A stretch of DNA of 64,000 nt from Sphaerospermopsis sp. SIO1G1 (GCA_010672785.1 JAAHFX010000005.1:157633-221632), one strand, 5' to 3'. Shown: positions 36,484 to 47,052, counted from the first letter of the stretch. A program made the numbers and translations. Notes: generated by a model from the letters alone, not told the origin.

Positions 36484-38256
36484 TTATCTATTATTGATGA
36501 TTGATTCTGAACTAGTCATGAATGCACCTATTAAGAAACTATTATCTTGTGAATAATTGGGACAAAATTTTTGTAAAAAGCTGAGTATTTTCTCTGCTGG
36601 GATAGCTGGAGAAAACAAATAACCTTGTCCATATTGACAACCGAGAAAGTGCAAAAGCCTCATTTGCTCTACCGTTTCTATCCCTTCAGCAACTACATCT
36701 AAGTGCATTGTTTTCGCTAAAGTCATAATTCCTTGCATGATGCCAAAATCTTTCCTTTGCTCTATCATGGAGACAAAAGTACGATCAACTTTAAGAACAT
36801 CAACAGGTAAATTTTTTAAATAGGATAAAGAGGAATATCCAGTACCAAAATCATCAATAGAAATCTGAATATTAGCTGATCTAAATCTGTGCAAATATTG
36901 AATTGTATTTTGGAGATTATCTATCAAACTACTTTCAGTAATTTCCAATTTCATAGTTACATTATCTAAGCCAAGGTACTTGTATTTATTAATAATTTGC
37001 GGAACTATTGTTGATTCTTCTAACTGTACACAAGACATATTCACAGACAAGCTCAAAGGAAAATAATCATACAGTTCTTCTTGCCATTGAATCATTTGCT
37101 GATAAGCACTATCTAAAACAAATTCACCCAAAGGAATAATTAAACCAGTTTGTTCCGCTAAAGGAATGAATGTATCTGGTGAAATCCAACCTTTTTGAGG
37201 ATGAAACCAACGAATCAGAGCTTCAAAACCAACAACCTCCAAAGAAGATAACTTAACAATTGGCTGATAAAATAAGGTTAATTCTCGATTATTAATTGCT
37301 TCCCTGAGTTCAGTTTCTAAATGTAACTGTTCTTTAGCTTTCGTTTGCATCTGATAATGATAATAAATAGGCAAGTTTTTAAATCCTTGTGTTTTGCTAT
37401 TATGATTAGCAAGTTCAGCCGCTCTCAAAAACTCTTCTGATTCTCGACAATTAAGATTATGGTCTACTATCCCAATAGTTATTGAAGCATACATTATAAA
37501 TCCTTGTAAATCCAATGGTGGATTAATAACAGTGTGGATTTCTGTAGCTATTGTTTGTACATCATTAACATCACGAAAATTGGTAACAATCATTGCAAAT
37601 TCATCTTTACCAACTCTAGCTAAAAAATCACCAGGACGTAAATTAAATTCTAGTCTTTTAGCTATATGAGTAATGAGTTGTTCACTTTTTGTATGACCAA
37701 ATCCATATTTAATTTGCCTGTATTGTTCAACTTCCAGAAAAAAAACAGCAAATTTCTGATTGTGATCAATATATTTTTGCAAAGTCTCTAAAAAAGCATA
37801 GCGATTAGGTAATTGAGTTAATTGATCATAAAATGCCAATAATTCTATTCTATCTAAAGCTTGTTGACGCTCACATCTAATTTTGGCTTCTCTAATTTCT
37901 CTTTCTATAACAGGAACAAGCCTAATTAAATTATCTTTCAGTAAATAGTCATGTGCGCCATTTTTCATTAATTGCACTGCTATTTCTTCACCAATTGCAC
38001 CAGATATAACAATAAAAGGAACATCTAAATTAATTTTTTTCACCATATCTAGAGCAGCAAAAGCACTGAAACTTGGCATAGAGTAGTCCGCAATAATGAC
38101 ATCCCATTTTTCAGACTCAATAGCATTTGCCATTGCTTGATATGTATAAACTTGTTGATAAATGATCTGGTAATCTGCTGCTTCTAATTGTAAAGCTATT
38201 AATTCTGCATCATCTGGGTTATCTTCAACAACAAGAATTCTTATTTGCTGGTTCAT
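36484..38256 (-). CDS. REC-GGDEF(degenerate)-EAL response regulator
   Basis: 590 residues: receiver (1-125, VVEDNPDD, phospho-Asp in IIADYSMP), a GGDEF-like domain (about 150-310) whose active site reads RVGKDEFAMI, and an EAL domain (about 325-575) with EALIRW, ITESSLI, DDFGTGYS and GIET intact. With GKDEF in place of GGDEF, cyclase activity is doubtful; c-di-GMP phosphodiesterase activity is expected. It is last in a three-gene set behind the kinase and the Rcp1-like regulator. Confidence 0.87.
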   Translation of the reverse strand: MNQQIRILVVEDNPDDAELIALQLEAADYQIIYQQVYTYQAMANAIESEKWDVIIADYSMPSFSAFAALDMVKKINLDVPFIVISGAIGEEIAVQLMKNGAHDYLLKDNLIRLVPVIEREIREAKIRCERQQALDRIELLAFYDQLTQLPNRYAFLETLQKYIDHNQKFAVFFLEVEQYRQIKYGFGHTKSEQLITHIAKRLEFNLRPGDFLARVGKDEFAMIVTNFRDVNDVQTIATEIHTVINPPLDLQGFIMYASITIGIVDHNLNCRESEEFLRAAELANHNSKTQGFKNLPIYYHYQMQTKAKEQLHLETELREAINNRELTLFYQPIVKLSSLEVVGFEALIRWFHPQKGWISPDTFIPLAEQTGLIIPLGEFVLDSAYQQMIQWQEELYDYFPLSLSVNMSCVQLEESTIVPQIINKYKYLGLDNVTMKLEITESSLIDNLQNTIQYLHRFRSANIQISIDDFGTGYSSLSYLKNLPVDVLKVDRTFVSMIEQRKDFGIMQGIMTLAKTMHLDVVAEGIETVEQMRLLHFLGCQYGQGYLFSPAIPAEKILSFLQKFCPNYSQDNSFLIGAFMTSSESIINNR

Positions 38257-38268
38257 AATTTATTATAT

Positions 38269-38709
38269 TTAGGTCATTATGTGATGATAAGGAGGAGGAC
38301 TATTAATTCCTAACCAATACTGTGTCATCTGCTGAATAATATGTAAAAACTGTTCATAATCAACAGGTTTTTGGACATAACTATTACAACCTAAATCATA
38401 GCCTTTGAGTCTATCTATTTCTTCGTTAGAAGTGGTTAAAATCACAATAGGTAACAAACGAGTTCGGGTATTATTTCTAATTTTTTTTAGAACCTCCAAG
38501 CCACTAATTCGTGGTAATTGTAAATCTAATAAAACTAAATCTGGAAGAGGTTGAATTCGTGATTCTGCAAACAAATAATCTATAGCTTCTATTCCATCTC
38601 TAGCGATGATAATTTTATCCTCCAACCCTGTTTCTTCCAATGCTAGTAGGGCTAATTCTAAGTCATCAGGATTATCTTCAATGATTAGTAAGATATGTGT
38701 TTGCTGCAT
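38269..38709 (-). CDS. Rcp1-like single-domain response regulator
   Basis: 146 residues: IIEDNPDDLELALLALEETG, phospho-Asp in PDLVLLDLQLPRISGLEVL, Thr in ILTTSN and Lys in YVQKPVDYEQF. This lengthened receiver without output domain is typical of regulators paired with phytochrome-type or PAS kinases in cyanobacteria. It is 14 bp downstream of the kinase gene and 12 bp before the REC-GGDEF-EAL gene. Confidence 0.9.
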   Translation of the reverse strand: MQQTHILLIIEDNPDDLELALLALEETGLEDKIIIARDGIEAIDYLFAESRIQPLPDLVLLDLQLPRISGLEVLKKIRNNTRTRLLPIVILTTSNEEIDRLKGYDLGCNSYVQKPVDYEQFLHIIQQMTQYWLGINSPPPYHHIMT

Positions 38710-38723
38710 ACTTCAAAACTCAA

Positions 38724-41237
38724 CTACGTTAAAGTGAAATAAAAATTTGCACCTTCTGTAACTACGCCTTCCGCCCAAATATCACCTCCATGACGACTAA
38801 TGATTCTTTTTACAGTTGCTAAACCAATCCCTGTACCGGGAAATTCGTCACCTGAGTGGAGTCGTTGAAATGCTTGAAAAAGTTTATTTACATAAGCTTG
38901 ATCAAAGCCATCACCATTATCACTTATAACATATGTTTTGTAATCACGGTTTTCACCTATATAATCTAGTTGATATAATTTAACATTAGCTTGTTTTTTC
39001 TTGGAAGTGAATTTCCAAGCATTATTAAGTAAATTTTCTAACGCAATTCTTAATAACCGGGAATCTCCTTGAACCAGTAAATTTGGTGAAATCGCCCATT
39101 CTACTTGCCTTTGTGGTTCATTTTCACTCAGTTGTTGAGCAATTTCTTGAGCGATCGCACTAAGGTTCACATTTGTAAATTCCATTTCTTGGCGAGTTAC
39201 CCGTGAAAGAGATAAAAGATCATCAATAAGTTCTCCCATGCGTTTACTACCAGCCCGTATTCTCTTTAAATAATGTTGACCACGATCATCTAATTTATCT
39301 GCATAGCGTTCTAATATAGTTTTACTAAACCCATCTATGCTCCGTAGGGGAGCGCGTAAATCATGGGAAACAGAATATGCAAATGCTTCTAATTCTTGGT
39401 TAACAGAAGTTAATTGAAATGTACGATTTTTGACTTGAACTTCTAAGTTTTCATTTAACTTTTTAATTTCTAGCTCAATGTATTTTTGTTTTGTAATGTC
39501 TGTACAAGCTCCTATCCACTCCCGAACAGAACCATTTTGATTAATAATAGGTACTGCTCGTACCCAGAAGTATTTGTATTCTCCATCACGATTGCGGATA
39601 CGACATTCATGTTCATACAGACTTCTATTTTCTAGTGCTTGTAACCAAATTTGTTTAGTTAATTCCCGATCATCAGGATGTAGAGCATTTTGCCATTTCC
39701 ATCCCTGATGCTGGGAAAAAGATTGCCCAGTGAAACTTTCCCAACTGTCTTGGGGGGTGATAAATTGTCCTGTAGCATCGGTTGTCCAAATTACTTGGGT
39801 TGTAGCTTGAATTAAAGAAAAATACCTTTCTTCACTTTCTTTGAGAGCTATTTCTATCTGTTTTCGTTCTGTAATGTCTGTTGCTACTCCTACATGACGA
39901 GATATTTGCCCAAATTGATTAAAAATAGGGAAAGTACGAGCAGATATCCAACGAACGCTTCCATTAGGACGAATAATACGATATTCTTCTTTCAAGGGTT
40001 TTCCTTGAATCAGACGTTCACAAGCAGCTTTGATATTATCTTGATCATTTTCATGGACAGAATTGAGCCAAGAATCAGGATTTTGATAGAGACTCTCGCA
40101 ACTTACACCCCAAACTTTTTCATAACCAGGACTAATATACAAAATTTCAGTTAAATCAGCGGAGTTAATATGAAAAACTTCATCAATATTCTCTGCTAAT
40201 TCCCGAAACTTATTTTCACTAGCTACTAATGCAGTTTCCATTTTTGGCAAGGTACTAATAATCTTGAATATTTGATTACAGCTTTTTTGTAATCTCTGAT
40301 TAGTATCTGCTAACTGTTGTGTACGTTCATGTACTCTGACGGATAAATTTTCATTATTAATTTTTAGCTGTTTTTGGAGATATTGATTTTTTCTATCTAT
40401 TGAATTAATATATCTGGCATTAAACCAAGCAATTGTTCCTAAAACCAAGATATCTACAACAGACATCAAGATAAAACCATAATCAACATTCAATATGTTA
40501 GTTTTATCAGTAAAAGCTAAAAATAATCCAGCATTAAAAATGATAAATATCACAATTAATGGAATTAAATTTCTAGCCAGAGTTCCCCCTAAATATTCAC
40601 TTGTTAATTCCCTCATCCAACCTTCCTGGGATATAGCCAGAAACATTCCTATACTTAATAGTAGAAATGAGATACTAGTATGTAATGCCATACCCGAAAA
40701 TGGTTGAATATAATATAAACTGCTAATATCAAACACATAACCTACAAAACCTAGCAAAGAAATGAGAAAAATAGCAGTAACTAAAAATTGAGCAAGACTG
40801 TATTGTTTGTAGTTCGCTACAACCAAGGAACTGCCAATTCCAAGAAAACAAATAGCTGTATTTGGTGCCATTCTCCCGGGAGTATAAGTATTGACAGCAT
40901 AATAACTTTCTTGGACAAATAATTGATCAATTCCTAAGTCAATTTGATAGCTATATTGAATTAGGGTGATCATTCCCAAGCATATGACAATGCTTGCTAA
41001 AAATATGGAAATTACTTTAACTTTCTTCTGGTATTTATAAACAGGATGATTATATATTCCTAGAGATACGCCAGATAAAACAAAACCCAAAGCTGTGTTG
41101 AATTTCATGGTGACAAATTCTGGTAATATACTCTTAATTACTTGAATATCCAGAATCCATCCTAATATCACAAAACAGCCAATTATTGCTGTTAATATAC
41201 CTAATATTTGAGAATTTTTATTCATTTTTTGGATCAA
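38724..41237 (-). CDS. Membrane-bound PAS histidine kinase
   Basis: 837 residues. About eight N-terminal transmembrane helices (to residue ~275) are followed by a coiled coil, two PAS/PAC repeats (about 340-460 and 470-590; GVATDITERKQ, GACTDITKQK), and HisKA with SHDLRAPLRS. The ATPase domain has LENLLNNAWKFT, DNGDGF and GTGIGLATV. All catalytic boxes are intact. It likely phosphorylates the Rcp1-like regulator next door; the signal is unknown. Confidence 0.9.
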   Translation of the reverse strand: MIQKMNKNSQILGILTAIIGCFVILGWILDIQVIKSILPEFVTMKFNTALGFVLSGVSLGIYNHPVYKYQKKVKVISIFLASIVICLGMITLIQYSYQIDLGIDQLFVQESYYAVNTYTPGRMAPNTAICFLGIGSSLVVANYKQYSLAQFLVTAIFLISLLGFVGYVFDISSLYYIQPFSGMALHTSISFLLLSIGMFLAISQEGWMRELTSEYLGGTLARNLIPLIVIFIIFNAGLFLAFTDKTNILNVDYGFILMSVVDILVLGTIAWFNARYINSIDRKNQYLQKQLKINNENLSVRVHERTQQLADTNQRLQKSCNQIFKIISTLPKMETALVASENKFRELAENIDEVFHINSADLTEILYISPGYEKVWGVSCESLYQNPDSWLNSVHENDQDNIKAACERLIQGKPLKEEYRIIRPNGSVRWISARTFPIFNQFGQISRHVGVATDITERKQIEIALKESEERYFSLIQATTQVIWTTDATGQFITPQDSWESFTGQSFSQHQGWKWQNALHPDDRELTKQIWLQALENRSLYEHECRIRNRDGEYKYFWVRAVPIINQNGSVREWIGACTDITKQKYIELEIKKLNENLEVQVKNRTFQLTSVNQELEAFAYSVSHDLRAPLRSIDGFSKTILERYADKLDDRGQHYLKRIRAGSKRMGELIDDLLSLSRVTRQEMEFTNVNLSAIAQEIAQQLSENEPQRQVEWAISPNLLVQGDSRLLRIALENLLNNAWKFTSKKKQANVKLYQLDYIGENRDYKTYVISDNGDGFDQAYVNKLFQAFQRLHSGDEFPGTGIGLATVKRIISRHGGDIWAEGVVTEGANFYFTLT

Positions 41238-41746
41238 AACTTAATCATTAAATACTCTTTTTCACATTTTATTCCATATTTATCAGGTTCTTAATTTATT
41301 AACTTGAAAAAACTTGCATTTCTTGGATATCAAATTTAGTAATATCAATTCCGGTTGCATCCAAATTAAGGTATGAAATTAAGATTGAGGGAACTATGAA
41401 CAGGGAACAGGGAATAGTTATATTAACAATGAGTGCCAATTATCTAAAATCCAAAATCCAAAATCTAAAATCATACCCTGTTAGCAGCAATACAAACAAA
41501 GGAATTTTAGGACTCACACATATTAATGAAACGTTGGAGTTGGAGATTGCTTCCTTCCGTCAAAATGATAGTATTTGAAGCAGATTTTGCGTAAATCCTA
41601 CTTTTATAGGAACTTAATTAAAAATTTTAGCTTACACCACTATTAATAACATAATCAGAAACTTTTGAGGTTAAGTATAAATTAATTGCAAGACAGGTTT
41701 GGATTAAAGAAAAGAAATTTATAATTATTGTAACCCAATATTTACA

Positions 41747-41840
41747 AGACTTAGGCGCAAGCTATGGAAGAATCGAAGCACCCCAAGCACAGAGAACACA
41801 AAGGTATGAGGTTTACAAGATATATTTTGTGTAAGTCCTA
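41747..41840. mobile_element. MITE-like element (GGACTTACGCA family)
   Basis: Left end AGACTTAGGCGCAAGCTATGG and right end TTGTGTAAGTCCTA are recognisable inverted termini. The centre carries the family block CAGAGAACACA also found at 49833 and 59069. Confidence 0.6.
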
Positions 41841-42060
41841 ATTTAATTAGTTATCAGCTAACAACTAATCAGTAGGAAAAAATTAAGGTAATTTTAGGTA
41901 CTAATTAGCCCGATCAAAGTGTTTGATTGATTGCTGATTGCTATTAGCTAAATACTAAATGATTTTCTATAATGAACCAATCTATTAAAAGTCAATTTTC
42001 TTGATTGATCAAAAAAGAATAAGTAGTCGTGTAAAATAAATTTTATATTTGGGAGAGGAA

Positions 42061-42138
42061 ACAGTGAACAGTGACAACTGACAACTGATAACTGATAACT
42101 GATAACTGATAACTGATAACTGATAACTGATAACTGAA
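42061..42138. repeat. STRR: tandem AACTGAT
   Basis: About nine copies of the heptamer AACTGAT, the first ones reading AACTGAC, ending 19 bp before the ilvD stop. Confidence 0.9.
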
Positions 42139-42157
42139 CTTTTTCAGCAACTCCTAA

Positions 42158-43846
42158 TTAGAGAAACAAATCTAAATCAGTGACAGCGCCAACACTGCTA
42201 GAAGCTACAAGTTTGGTGTACTTAGCCAAAACACCTTTAGTATAACGAGGTGCAGGAGGTTGCCATTTGGCACGACGTTGAGCTAATTCTTGATCAGAAA
42301 TGTTAATTTGCAGTAGTCTAGCATTGGCATCAATAGTAATACTGTCGCCTTCTTCTACCAAACCAATATTTCCACCTACTGCTGCTTCTGGTGCAACGTG
42401 TCCAACTACCATTCCGTAAGTACCACCGGAAAAACGACCATCAGTAATTAAACCGACGGAGTTACCTAAACCAGCGCCAATAATTGCGGAAGTTGGAGCC
42501 AGCATTTCCCGCATTCCTGGGCCACCCTTTGGCCCTTCGTAACGAACTATAATTACATCTCCAGCTTTGATTTTGCCAGCCAGAATAGCATCTAAACAAG
42601 ATTCTTCAGATTCAAATACTCTAGCTGGCCCTGTAATCGCAGGATTTTTCACACCTGTGATTTTGGCAACTGCACCTTCTGTAGCTAAGTTACCTTTGAG
42701 AATAGCAAGGTGTCCTTGAGCGTACATGGGGTTACTCCAAGGACGAATGACATCTTGATCTGGAGATGGTTCATCAGGTACATCTGCGAGAACTTCGGCG
42801 ATGGTTTGTCCGGAGATGGTGAGACAGTCACCATGTAGTAAACCATGAATCAAAAGCATTTTCATGACTTGGGGGATACCACCAGCTTTGTGTAAATTGG
42901 TAGCTACATATCTACCGCTAGGTTTTAAGTCACAAATGACAGGAACACGGCCACGAATAGTTTCAAAGTCATCTATAGTTAGTTCTACACCAGCAGCATG
43001 GGCGATCGCTAGAAAATGTAAAACGGCATTGGTAGAACCACCCACTGCCATAATTACGGAGATAGCATTCTCAATAGATTTACGAGTGATGATCTGCCGA
43101 GGTAATATCTGCTGACGAATAGCTTCTACTAAAACACGGGCTGATTTTTCTGTACTATCAGCTTTTTCTGCATCTTCAGCTGCCATTGTAGAGGAGTAAG
43201 GTAAACTCATACCCATTGCTTCAAAGGCTGAGGACATGGTATTTGCTGTAAACATTCCCCCACAAGAACCTGCTCCAGGACAAGCGTTACGCTCAACAGC
43301 TAAAAGCTCTTGTTCGTCAATTTTACCAGCGCTATATTGGCCAACAGCTTCAAAGGAACTAACAACAGTTAAGTCCTTGCCATCATAATGTCCAGGTTTG
43401 ATAGTACCACCGTAAACAAAGATAGCGGGAATATTCATCCTGGCGATCGCTAACATTGCACCAGGCATATTTTTATCACAACCACCTATAGCCAAAACTC
43501 CATCCATACTTTGGCCAGTACAAGCAGTTTCAATAGAATCTGCTATTACTTCTCTAGAAACTAGGGAGTATTTCATACCCTCTGTTCCCATAGAAATACC
43601 ATCACTGATGGTAATTGTGCCAAACATCTGGGGCATAGCACCAGCATCTCTGACACCAGTTTCTGCTCTCTGAGCTAATTGATTGATCCCCATATTACAA
43701 GGGGTAATAGTACTATAACCGTTAGCAATACCGACAATAGCCTTATTAAAATCTTGATCTTGGAAACCTACAGCCCGCAACATAGCACGGTTAGGTGATC
43801 TCTGCACCCCTTGAGTAACTACTTTACTCTTCAGATTTTCTGACAT
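42158..43846 (-). CDS. ilvD: Dihydroxy-acid dehydratase
   Basis: 562 residues. Dehydrates 2,3-dihydroxy acids in valine and isoleucine synthesis using an iron-sulphur cluster. Cluster cysteines are in [11 protein letters not shown] and [18 protein letters not shown]; the C-terminal [15 protein letters not shown] block is intact. Full length. Flanked by STRRs on both sides, monocistronic. Confidence 0.96.
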   Translation of the reverse strand: MSENLKSKVVTQGVQRSPNRAMLRAVGFQDQDFNKAIVGIANGYSTITPCNMGINQLAQRAETGVRDAGAMPQMFGTITISDGISMGTEGMKYSLVSREVIADSIETACTGQSMDGVLAIGGCDKNMPGAMLAIARMNIPAIFVYGGTIKPGHYDGKDLTVVSSFEAVGQYSAGKIDEQELLAVERNACPGAGSCGGMFTANTMSSAFEAMGMSLPYSSTMAAEDAEKADSTEKSARVLVEAIRQQILPRQIITRKSIENAISVIMAVGGSTNAVLHFLAIAHAAGVELTIDDFETIRGRVPVICDLKPSGRYVATNLHKAGGIPQVMKMLLIHGLLHGDCLTISGQTIAEVLADVPDEPSPDQDVIRPWSNPMYAQGHLAILKGNLATEGAVAKITGVKNPAITGPARVFESEESCLDAILAGKIKAGDVIIVRYEGPKGGPGMREMLAPTSAIIGAGLGNSVGLITDGRFSGGTYGMVVGHVAPEAAVGGNIGLVEEGDSITIDANARLLQINISDQELAQRRAKWQPPAPRYTKGVLAKYTKLVASSSVGAVTDLDLFL

Positions 43847-44304
43847 CTATACTATCTTCCTGTAATTTACATTTTTGTGGATTCCTATCCTCTCAAAATT
43901 GTGTCATGAGTTATTAGTTATTAGTTATTAGTTATTATTAGTTATTTATTGGTAATAATATTTAAGCTTTGGAATATTGTTTATACTGTACTTGTTATGT
44001 TAAATTACCAGTTTAAAAAAGGGAATAGGGAATAGGGAACAGGGAACAGGGAATAGAGTAAAAAGGTAAATTTTATAATAATCTCTAAAGTTCGTGGCTT
44101 ATGTCTTATGTATATTCAGCCTTCCGAGGTGTCTTGAGATTTATTGTGCATATTAGGTACAAATCATCATCATGAAACTCTTGTGGGGTGGGCATCTTGC
44201 CCGCCAATAGTTTACCTCATGACACTGAAAAGTGCTGTAAATTACATATTTGTTTTTTTGGGGAAAACCATTCATCCTTTTCCCCATTCCGATGCACCCT
44301 GAAC
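43847..44304. other. Intergenic region with STRRs and a dispersed repeat
   Basis: Contains TTATTAG heptamers (43911-43950), a GGGAATA/GGGAACA tract (44021-44058) and one copy of a 70-bp dispersed repeat (44169-44240; partner at 45350-45420). No gene seen. Confidence 0.7.
44169..44240. repeat. 70-bp dispersed repeat with GGGC hairpin, copy 1
   Basis: About 80% identical to 45350-45420. The core GTGGGGTGGGCATCTTGCCC contains a small stem (GGGC...GCCC). The two copies flank the pentapeptide-repeat gene in the same orientation. Confidence 0.7.
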
Positions 44305-45087
44305 CTAAAAAGGTAAAAACTGCAACAACACTGAACCCAAACTACCAACAAAGTTCATGAAACTAGGTTTACCTTTATTAACAGTTTCGGAGTGAGGTGT
44401 TGTCAACTCCAGAATAAAAGCCTGAGTTGTTTGTAAACCTGCTGTATTTTTCTGCTTTTCAAACAATTTCGCTGCCATTTGTGCATCTGTCAGAGCTCTT
44501 TTCCTATCCAATTTCTGATAACTAGCAACACCACGAGCTAGATATGCACCCGCATAATCAGATTTGAGAGCGATCGCTTGACTAAAATAATCTATAGCTG
44601 GATCAAGATTGCCTTTTTCAGCAGCTGCGACACCCCAAGCATAAAATTCTTCTGGTTTGGCTATTTGTAAAGGTATTCCTATCGCACCTTGGAAGTTGGT
44701 TGAAGTTAAGTTAGCATTGGTTAAGTTGACGTTCATTAAATAGCTAGTCCTTAAATCTGCACCCATGAGATTAGCGGAAATCAATTGAGCATTTGTTAAG
44801 TTTGCGCCAAATAAACTCGCTCCACTCAGATTTGCACCAGTTAGGTTCGCTCCACTCAGGTTAGCACGACTCAAGTTCGCACCAGATAAGTCTGCACCCC
44901 GCAAGTCTGCACCAGATAAGTTTGCCATCACTAGGCCAGCATTACGAAGATTGCAGTTTTCACATTTATTATCGGCCAGTAACTGTTGGATAGACTGATG
45001 ATTATTTGCAGCTTGAGTAGTTGCTGGTAAAGTAATAGTTAGTAAAAATGCCGCGGTGGCAATAATTGATCTTTTCATATTCTCCAT
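44305..45087 (-). CDS. Secreted pentapeptide-repeat/TPR protein
   Basis: 260 residues. Signal peptide (about 1-27, ending TTQAA), then about 16 pentapeptide repeats of the A(D/N)LSG type from residue 45 to 135 forming a right-handed beta-helix, then about three TPR-like helices (150-220). A CENC pair precedes the repeats. Exported or envelope-associated; function unknown. An in-frame ATG 9 bp downstream (45078) is an equally possible start. Confidence 0.85.
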   Translation of the reverse strand: MENMKRSIIATAAFLLTITLPATTQAANNHQSIQQLLADNKCENCNLRNAGLVMANLSGADLRGADLSGANLSRANLSGANLTGANLSGASLFGANLTNAQLISANLMGADLRTSYLMNVNLTNANLTSTNFQGAIGIPLQIAKPEEFYAWGVAAAEKGNLDPAIDYFSQAIALKSDYAGAYLARGVASYQKLDRKRALTDAQMAAKLFEKQKNTAGLQTTQAFILELTTPHSETVNKGKPSFMNFVGSLGSVLLQFLPF

Positions 45088-45096
45088 TATCCTAAT

Positions 45097-45207
45097 AAGT
45101 AGTTGTGCAAAATAAGTCTCATAGTTAGGAGAGGGAACAGGTGTGGAATACAGAAAGTTGTGTTTTCTATCAATATGTGCATTTAATTTTGTTTGGGTAC
45201 TTATATT
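45097..45207 (+). repeat. Dispersed ~115-bp repeat, copy A
   Basis: Starts AAGTAGTTGTGCAAAATAAG and ends TTTGGGTACTTATATTC. It matches, on the opposite strand, 53456-53571, and on the same strand 49806-50030 (split by a MITE). No ORF. Confidence 0.75.
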
Positions 45208-45685
45208 CTGTTACCTGTTCAGAGTTCCCTACCCTTAACAATTTTTTCTACAAACTCTATTATATTGTTATAATGTAGCACTACGTATAGATGATTGGAA
45301 CTCCTTGTTAGGATAGAGCAGATTTAGTTGCTATAATTTACAAATTATAATCATGAAACTCCTGTGGGGTGAGCATCTTGCCAGCCAATAACGTACCTCA
45401 TAACACCGGAAAGCATTGTAACCATCCCCCATTCCCTGTTCCCTGAATCTTAATTTCATACCTTAATTCAACAACCCCAATTAAAACAATAGAGACATTC
45501 TCTAGAACATCTCTACATAAATTTTGGGTGTTGCATATTCAATTGTTATCTAATATAATGTATCTGTCTTTAGGGAACTTCAAGAAATAAATTATCCAAA
45601 TTTCTGTGATCAAAACGACTGCTTATACCCCTGCTCCCTGCTCCCTGTTGTCAAAACTATTGAACATTTTTTATTTGGAAGTACT
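45208..45685. other. Intergenic region with dispersed repeat copy 2
   Basis: Holds the second copy of the 70-bp repeat (45350-45420) and scattered CCCTGTTCCCTG-type repeat words (45426-45444, 45628-45645). No gene seen. Confidence 0.65.
45350..45420. repeat. 70-bp dispersed repeat, copy 2
   Basis: Partner of 44169-44240; the GGGC stem is partly lost here (GAGCATCTTGCCAGCC). Confidence 0.7.
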
Positions 45686-45862
45686 TTATTGCTGACTGCC
45701 AACATCTGTTTTGGTTTTCTCATAGTTTTGAAAAATAGTAGATGCTATCTGCTCAGGAACATTAGTTTCAACTAATTTCTGTTGATTTTCAAACCAGCCG
45801 ATATCTGCAAACCAACCAAAACTAAACGTCAATATGGATGCTAAAAATAATTTTTCTAACAT
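45686..45862 (-). CDS. Small 58-residue protein with N-terminal hydrophobic segment
   Basis: Minus-strand ORF starting ATG 45862 with a good ribosome site (GAGGGGG about 7 nt upstream) and ending TAA at 45686. It begins MLEKLFLASILTFSFGWFAD, a short signal-like or membrane segment, followed by a polar helical tail (residues 27-58). It is too short for usual ORF cut-offs. No family recognised. It stands alone in a long spacer. Confidence 0.6.
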   Translation of the reverse strand: MLEKLFLASILTFSFGWFADIGWFENQQKLVETNVPEQIASTIFQNYEKTKTDVGSQQ

Positions 45863-46326
45863 AAGTGTACCCCCTCAAGATCACTAAACAATAAGTCAAT
45901 AATTTTTGTGTATATCTAAATATTGTTATTTAATGTATAAACTAGCTGTTGATGATAGCCAAACACTGTAATTTCAATGTTGAATACTCTGTGATTAATG
46001 TCACAACAGTGTTTTTACTTTAATACCCAACCTGTTAACTTTGATGACAGTTGATTGATTGTTGTGATACTAACTTGTCAATCTTAGTTAAGTGCAATTA
46101 GGAATCACCCTACTCAGTATCTCTACATTATCAGTATCAAATCTGCAAGGAAATGATAAATCTAACTAATTAGATGTACTATAGATATATATTACTATCC
46201 TAACACATAAGATACTGATTCGGCTAGGTGGCTGAAATATTTTCAACTTGGTATTCTTAATTTGGACTGATATATTCATTTACGTCCACTTACTGAACAA
46301 TACTGTTGTCTCACGTGGTTAACTCT
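45863..46326. other. Intergenic region upstream of CAAD gene
   Basis: 464 bp AT-rich spacer between the divergent small gene and the CAAD gene; presumably both promoters. No repeat or RNA gene seen. A TTG at 46306 would extend the CAAD gene by seven residues. Confidence 0.4.
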
Positions 46327-46749
46327 ATGGAAACTCAACAACCAGAATCAGCAACTTCAGCTACACCACAGGATAATCCATCCATAACAGATAAAACAGG
46401 AGATTTGTCAAAATTATCCCTGAACACTGCATCTAATAACCAATGGCAGAACACCTTAAAACAAGTTGTTGATATCTTAGATCAATTACCAAATTATCTA
46501 GGAAGCTTTATAGACAATAACAAGCAAGCACTATTAAGCGTTGTTTTTATTCTGTCTGCTTTGATAACATTAAAAATATTAACAGCTATCCTGGATGCGG
46601 TCAATGGTATACCATTACTAGCTCCTATTTTTGAAATCATTGGCATTTTCTATGCTGGATGGTTTGCAATTCGGTATTTGATTAACTCTGAAAGTCGCCA
46701 AGAGCTTTCTCAAAAAGTTAATGCTTTCAAACAACAACTCTTAGGTTAA
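46327..46749 (+). CDS. CAAD-domain thylakoid membrane protein
   Basis: 140 residues. A disordered polar N-terminus (1-50) is followed by a CAAD domain with two transmembrane helices (about 75-92 and 100-125, AILDAVNGIPLLAPIFEIIG) and a short amphipathic end. CAAD is the cyanobacterial domain also found appended to some aminoacyl-tRNA synthetases; stand-alone forms act in thylakoid membrane structure. I start at ATG 46327; TTG 46306 and GTG 46315 are in frame. Confidence 0.85.
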   Translation: METQQPESATSATPQDNPSITDKTGDLSKLSLNTASNNQWQNTLKQVVDILDQLPNYLGSFIDNNKQALLSVVFILSALITLKILTAILDAVNGIPLLAPIFEIIGIFYAGWFAIRYLINSESRQELSQKVNAFKQQLLG

Positions 46750-46850
46750 TCAGTTATCAGTTGTCAGTTGTCAGTTATCAGTTAGCAGTTATCAGTTGTC
46801 AGTTATCAGTTAGCAGTTATCAGTTGTCAGTTATCAGTTAGCAGTTATCA
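46750..46850. repeat. STRR with higher-order 28-bp unit
   Basis: Heptamers CAGTTAT, CAGTTGT and CAGTTAG alternate in a higher-order pattern of four, repeated about three times, starting directly after the CAAD stop. A second STRR family (CAATCAC/CAGTCAC) is at 46910-46950. Confidence 0.9.
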
Positions 46851-47052
46851 CCTAATAATTCGTAATGCCTTTTTCAGAGGAGGTTCGCTTACGTAATTAA
46901 GAAATTTACCCAATCACCAATCACCAGTCACCAATCACCAATCACCAGTCAAATGTAAACAAATGTAAATACCTCAGTTCAATCCGGTAAGTCACTCCCT
47001 GCGGTAGTCTAGATCAATGTGAATTTATCGCCTGGTTTGACAAAATTTTTTT

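Larger units (their letters stand above)
41238..42157. other. Repeat-rich intergenic region
   Basis: 920 bp with no credible gene. It holds a short GAACAGG/GAATAGT tract (about 41398-41412), a tandem AAAATCCA-type tract (about 41447-41473), a MITE-like copy at 41747-41840 with a half copy at 41580-41612, a partial dispersed repeat (42021-42063) and an AACTGAT STRR (42061-42138). Confidence 0.75.

Noticed and set aside
41396..41578. 60-codon plus-strand ORF
   Set aside because: Built from the AAAATCCA and GAACAGG repeats; no ribosome site or family features.
46750..46850. CRISPR-like array
   Set aside because: Units are contiguous heptamers without spacers; it is an STRR. The same holds for 48158-48262 and 59224-59335.
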